From positions 186,001 through 250,000 of the forward strand of contig CAWHYF010000004.1 in the NCBI GenBank assembly GCA_963833585.1: a DNA stretch of 64,000 bases. Direction: 5' to 3'. Under the pieces are notes generated by a model. The model did no database searches. It was given only the letters and a program-made list of their open reading frames with translations, and was not told where the DNA came from. Numbering within the stretch: the first letter of the stretch is position 1; each line of letters begins with the position of its first letter. Of this stretch, positions 60,985 to 64,000 are shown one piece after another. A program made the translations under genes and the position numbers. Source of the stretch: Bog-756 sp963833585 (lineage in GTDB: Bacteria; Actinomycetota; Acidimicrobiia; Acidimicrobiales; RAAP-2).

Positions 60985-61821
60985 ATGAGCAGCGACGGTG
61001 CGACCGTCCTGGTCGAGGTCATCGGGGCGGTGGGCCGACTGACCTTGAACCGGCCCCGACAGCACAACCCCCTCACCCCGCGTTGCGTCCGAGAGCTCCT
61101 GGAGGCCGTCGCCGCCGCCGAGCGGGACCCGGACATCCGGGTCATCGTCATCCGTGGCTCCGGACCCTCGTTCTCCTCGGGCTACGGGGTCCTGCCCGAC
61201 GACCTCGAACCGGGACCGACGGTGGAACCCGACCGGATCGAGACCGACGTTTCGGCCATGATCGATCTCGGCACGGCCTGGACCAAGGTCTGGGAGTGCC
61301 GCCTCCCGGTGATCGCCCAGGTGCACGGCAACTGCCTGGCCGGGGGGAGCGACCTGGCCCTGCACTGCGACATCGTGGTGGCCGCCCGGGACGCCCGTTT
61401 GGGGTTCCCTCCGGTGCGGTCGATGGGAGTGCCACCGACCAACATGTGGCTCTATCATCTCGGCCCCCAGTGGACCAAGCGGCTCCTGTTCACCGGCGAC
61501 ACCGTCACCGGTGAGGAGGCGGCCGGGATCGGGCTGGTCCTGACGGCGGTGCCGGAGTCAGAGCTCGACGAGTACGTGCTGGCCTTGGCCACCCGCATCT
61601 GCCGGATCGGACCGGACCTCCTGGCGGCGAACAAGCGGGTGATCAACCACGGGATCGAGCTGATGGGACGGACCCAGCTGCAGCGGTTCGCCGCCATCAA
61701 CGACGCGGTCGCCCACCGATCCCCGGAGGCCGCCGCCTTCACCACCCGAGCTCGCCAGGTGGGCCTCAAGCGGGCGACCCGCGAACGCGATGCCCCGTTC
61801 GACGGGATCGACGAGCCGTAG
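60985..61821 (+). CDS. Crotonase-family protein with altered active site
   Basis: A 278-aa enoyl-CoA hydratase/isomerase-fold protein. The oxyanion loop HGNCLAGGSDLALHCD and LGFPPVRSMGVPP are easy to see, but both Glu residues used by hydratases are changed: the first is Asp in GGSDLA (usual GGGxELA) and the second is Pro in FPP (usual FPE). It is thus probably not a classical hydratase and may catalyse a different crotonase reaction. An ATG with GAGGGGA upstream starts it. It lies between the cupin and a patatin gene. Confidence 0.85.
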   Translation: MSSDGATVLVEVIGAVGRLTLNRPRQHNPLTPRCVRELLEAVAAAERDPDIRVIVIRGSGPSFSSGYGVLPDDLEPGPTVEPDRIETDVSAMIDLGTAWTKVWECRLPVIAQVHGNCLAGGSDLALHCDIVVAARDARLGFPPVRSMGVPPTNMWLYHLGPQWTKRLLFTGDTVTGEEAAGIGLVLTAVPESELDEYVLALATRICRIGPDLLAANKRVINHGIELMGRTQLQRFAAINDAVAHRSPEAAAFTTRARQVGLKRATRERDAPFDGIDEP

Positions 61822-62110
61822 GTTGCGGACGGTGCCGCCGATCAGGATGCGGTCGGTCGGCCCGAGGGGGGAACGACACCCCGCCCCGTTCCACCACCAC
61901 CACCATCAAACGGCTACCGGAAGTGGTCCCAGCCCTCCTGTGGGTGTTGCCCGGGCCGGTTCTCGCCGCCGCGGCGCCAATTCGGTGCGAATTCCGGTCG
62001 CCAACCCGCCGTTGACCACTACGCTCATGTGGACTTCGGCCGCCGACGACGCCGTATGCGCAGGTCGATGGTCCGGGGATCGCCCAGCAGTACGAGGGAG
62101 TGACGGGAAC
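61822..62110. other. Intergenic 289-base region
   Basis: Between the crotonase-like and patatin-like genes. Some in-frame open sequence precedes the patatin but does not look like protein; no clear promoter can be assigned. Confidence 0.3.
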
Positions 62111-63085
62111 ATGACCGAGGTGGGACTGGTACTGGGTGCAGGCGGCGTGGTGGGGCAGGCCTACCATGCCGGCGTTCTCTCTGCCCTGCACCGGTCCGCG
62201 GCGTGGGACCCTCGCTCGGCTGACACCATCGTCGGCTCGTCGGCAGGATCGATCACGGGGACGATGCTCCGCCTCGGTGTGGGGGCGACCGATCTGGCCG
62301 CCATGGCAACCCGCTCTCCGCTGTCGGAGTCCGGTTCGAAGCTGATCGACCGCATCCTCCCGGACTCCTCGGTGCTCCCCGCTCCCACGCCGGCCTCCTG
62401 GCTCAGACCCTGGCGGCCGCCGTCGGCGGCGCTCCTGACCAGGATCGCCCGGCGACCGTGGAGCTTCCGGCCGGATGTGGCGGCCATGACCATGCTGCCC
62501 GCCGGCAAGATCGACCTCTCCCAGCGCGCCGCCCCGCTGCATCGCTTCGTCGGAGACCAGTGGCCCGAGGACCTCTGGATCTGTGCCGTACGGCGGGACG
62601 ACGGCGCCCGCGTGGTGTTCGGGCGACCCGGCTCACCTCCCGCCTCGCTGGCCGCCGCGGTGCTCGCCTCCTGTGCCATCCCCGCCTACTTCGCACCCGT
62701 GACCATCGGGGGGATCGAATACTTCGACGGCGGCGTCCACTCGCCCACCAGTGCGGACGCCCTCCGGGCCCACCATCCCGAGCTGGTGTTGGTGGTTTCG
62801 CCGATGTCGGCGGATCGATTTCCCTCCCGGCGGGCCGATGCTCTCATGAGGTGGTCGGCCCATCGGCGTCTCGAGCGAGAGGCCCGCCGCCTCACCGCGG
62901 CGGGCTCCGAGGTGATCCGGGTCGAGCCCGGCCCGGAGTGCCTCGAAGCCATGGGGCTGCGTCCCATGGACGAGAACCGTGCGGCGATGGTGGCGGAGGC
63001 CGCCTACCAGGAGACGTCCCGTCGGATCGCCGAGGGGCACTTCGTCCAGCTCCCGGTGCCGGCCACGGTCTTGACCGGCCGGTGA
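62111..63085 (+). CDS. Patatin-like phospholipase
   Basis: A 324-aa patatin-fold acyl hydrolase. It has the oxyanion loop LGAGGVVGQAYHAGVL (first Gly-rich loop is GAGG, not the common GGG), the nucleophile Ser in VGSSAGSITG and Asp in FDGGVHSPTSAD, with a proline-rich insertion near residues 95-115. It probably cleaves lipid esters. ATG 62111 has GGGAG upstream. It is followed at 87 bases by a WS/DGAT acyltransferase, so this end of the window concerns lipid storage and turnover. It differs clearly from the patatin at 42494-43429. Confidence 0.88.
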   Translation: MTEVGLVLGAGGVVGQAYHAGVLSALHRSAAWDPRSADTIVGSSAGSITGTMLRLGVGATDLAAMATRSPLSESGSKLIDRILPDSSVLPAPTPASWLRPWRPPSAALLTRIARRPWSFRPDVAAMTMLPAGKIDLSQRAAPLHRFVGDQWPEDLWICAVRRDDGARVVFGRPGSPPASLAAAVLASCAIPAYFAPVTIGGIEYFDGGVHSPTSADALRAHHPELVLVVSPMSADRFPSRRADALMRWSAHRRLEREARRLTAAGSEVIRVEPGPECLEAMGLRPMDENRAAMVAEAAYQETSRRIAEGHFVQLPVPATVLTGR

Positions 63086-63101
63086 CCGGCCGGCCGGCCG
63101 G
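63075..63101. terminator. CCGG-rich hairpin at the patatin stop
   Basis: CCGGCCGG, TGA (the stop codon), then a 16-base run of four CCGG units. This can form several very stable hairpins that include the stop codon; it may act as a terminator or attenuate read-through into the WS/DGAT gene. Confidence 0.4.
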
Positions 63102-63171
63102 AAGGCGGAGCCGACCCGGTAGTAGCCTTCGACCAGCCGGGGGGCCGACCGCGGCGGAGGAGGTGGACCGG

Positions 63172-64000
63172 ATGAATGTCGACCGAATGAGCCCGCTGGA
63201 CGCCTCCTTCCTGCACATCGAGGACAGCGTCAGCCACATGCACATCGCCTCGGTGAGCGTCTTCAGCGGGCCGGAGCCCCCGTTCTTCGAGCTCCAGGCC
63301 ATGATCGAGCGAAAGCTGGCCCTCGTGCCCCGCTACCGGTGTGTGGTTCGCCACGTCCCGCTCGAGCTCGGCCGACCGGTCTGGGTCGACGATCCCCACT
63401 TCAACATCGAGTACCACGTGCGGCACACCGCCCTACCCTCCCCCGGGGGCGAGGCCGAGCTCCGGAAATTGGTGGGCCGGGTCATGTCCCAACCCCTGGA
63501 CCGGTCCAAGCCGCTTTGGGAGATCTGGGTGGTCGAAGGGCTCGACGAGGGCAATTGGGCGGTTCTCTCGAAGACCCACCACGCCATGGTGGACGGCGTC
63601 TCGGGAACGGACGTCCTGGCCGTGATCATGGATCTCTCCCCCGACCAGGAGCCGGTGGCCCCGATTCCGTGGGAGCCGACGCCGTCCCCCTCGCCGCTCA
63701 AACTCGCGGTCGACGCCTCCATCGAACTGTTGCGCAGCCCCTACGAGCAGTGGCACGCCCTTCGCCACGCGGTCTCGGTGCCACGACAGGCCCTGGAGTA
63801 CGGCGCGTCCGTGGCCCAAGGGCTCACCGCCATGATGGGGCTGGCCCGGCGCACCGCACCGTCCAGCCTCAACGGTCCACTGGGACCTCATCGGCGGTAT
63901 GGGTGGGCCTCGACCACCGTCAGCGAGGTCAAGGCCATCCGGAACGAACTCGGCGGCACGTTCAACGACGTCGTGCTGGCCGCCATCACCAACGGATTCC
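63172..64000 (+). CDS. WS/DGAT wax ester synthase/diacylglycerol acyltransferase (partial)
   Basis: The first 276 codons of a wax ester synthase/acyl-CoA:diacylglycerol acyltransferase, which makes storage lipids from acyl-CoA. The start MNVDRMSPLDASFLHIED matches the family, as does the catalytic HHxxxDG motif in KTHHAMVDGVSGTDVL. The region NELGGTFNDVVLAAITNGF is at the cut. The gene continues beyond the window; typical full length is about 450-480 aa. GAGGAGG lies nine bases before the ATG. It is probably not in an operon with the patatin because of the hairpin between them. Confidence 0.92.
   Translation, partial: MNVDRMSPLDASFLHIEDSVSHMHIASVSVFSGPEPPFFELQAMIERKLALVPRYRCVVRHVPLELGRPVWVDDPHFNIEYHVRHTALPSPGGEAELRKLVGRVMSQPLDRSKPLWEIWVVEGLDEGNWAVLSKTHHAMVDGVSGTDVLAVIMDLSPDQEPVAPIPWEPTPSPSPLKLAVDASIELLRSPYEQWHALRHAVSVPRQALEYGASVAQGLTAMMGLARRTAPSSLNGPLGPHRRYGWASTTVSEVKAIRNELGGTFNDVVLAAITNGF

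Noticed and set aside
1..64000. tRNA, rRNA, CRISPR, insertion sequences, phage genes or attachment sites
   Set aside because: I looked for tRNA T-arm patterns, direct repeats with spacers, transposase or integrase proteins and terminal repeats and found none; small RNAs cannot be excluded by eye.
46789..64000. Calling the region a cholesterol catabolic cluster outright
   Set aside because: No ring-cleavage, Mce import or KstR genes are present, and sequence alone cannot give the substrate; it is reported only as a candidate side-chain pathway.

Overview
The window is high-GC, densely coded DNA from a member of the Actinomycetota. The evidence is the gene content: a mycothiol-type maleylpyruvate isomerase/DinB-fold protein, an F420-type LLM oxidoreductase, an NDMA-type zinc alcohol dehydrogenase, a DUF1918 protein, a WS/DGAT acyltransferase, many lipid and CoA enzymes, and frequent GTG starts. 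A deep-branching class such as Acidimicrobiia is my guess; the sequence does not prove it. I found no rRNA, tRNA, CRISPR array, insertion sequence or phage gene.

Layout. 0.1-4.6 kb: a NarL-type two-component pair followed by an ABC-2 exporter (ATPase and permease). 4.8-8.8 kb: a sugar block with a GH1 glycosidase, xylulokinase and xylose isomerase. 9.0-10.0 kb: coupled msrB-msrA. 10-13.6 kb: a second ABC-2 exporter, whose permease start looks frameshifted, and a GlxA-type AraC regulator. 13.6-18.0 kb: small SnoaL/limonene-epoxide-hydrolase-like proteins, an AhpD-like protein, an LLM oxidoreductase and a PPi-type phosphofructokinase. 18.1-27.1 kb: a PhyH dioxygenase, a secreted phosphoesterase, a DHA2 drug exporter, a lipoprotein lipase, an aldo/keto reductase and a DapB-like dehydrogenase. 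27.1-29.3 kb: a TetR operon with two matching operator palindromes on its promoter. 29.4-46.6 kb: mixed single genes, including a tandem HD-GYP/LuxR protein, a P450, a TAT-exported phospholipase C-like protein and a secreted protein carrying the full ligand set of PHM-type copper monooxygenases.

46.8-64 kb is a CoA-thioester catabolic region. It has an SDR, a MaoC hydratase and an Hsd4A-like SDR (the last two each broken by one extra base), a nitroreductase, a double CaiB/BaiF protein, a Rieske oxygenase with a ferredoxin, an AMACR-like racemase, a Cys-less thiolase-like protein coupled to a DUF35 partner, an acyl-CoA dehydrogenase, a FadD19-like acyl-CoA ligase, an atypical crotonase, a patatin and a WS/DGAT. 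Together these resemble the activation, racemisation, beta-oxidation and retro-aldol cleavage used on sterol-like or other methyl-branched side chains. The natural substrate cannot be read from sequence.

Two cross-cutting signals stand out. At least eleven genes have a TANNNT hexamer 6-8 bases before the start codon and no Shine-Dalgarno sequence, which is the signature of leaderless transcripts. Three genes each need exactly one base removed to restore a conserved frame, which may be recent decay or consensus error.
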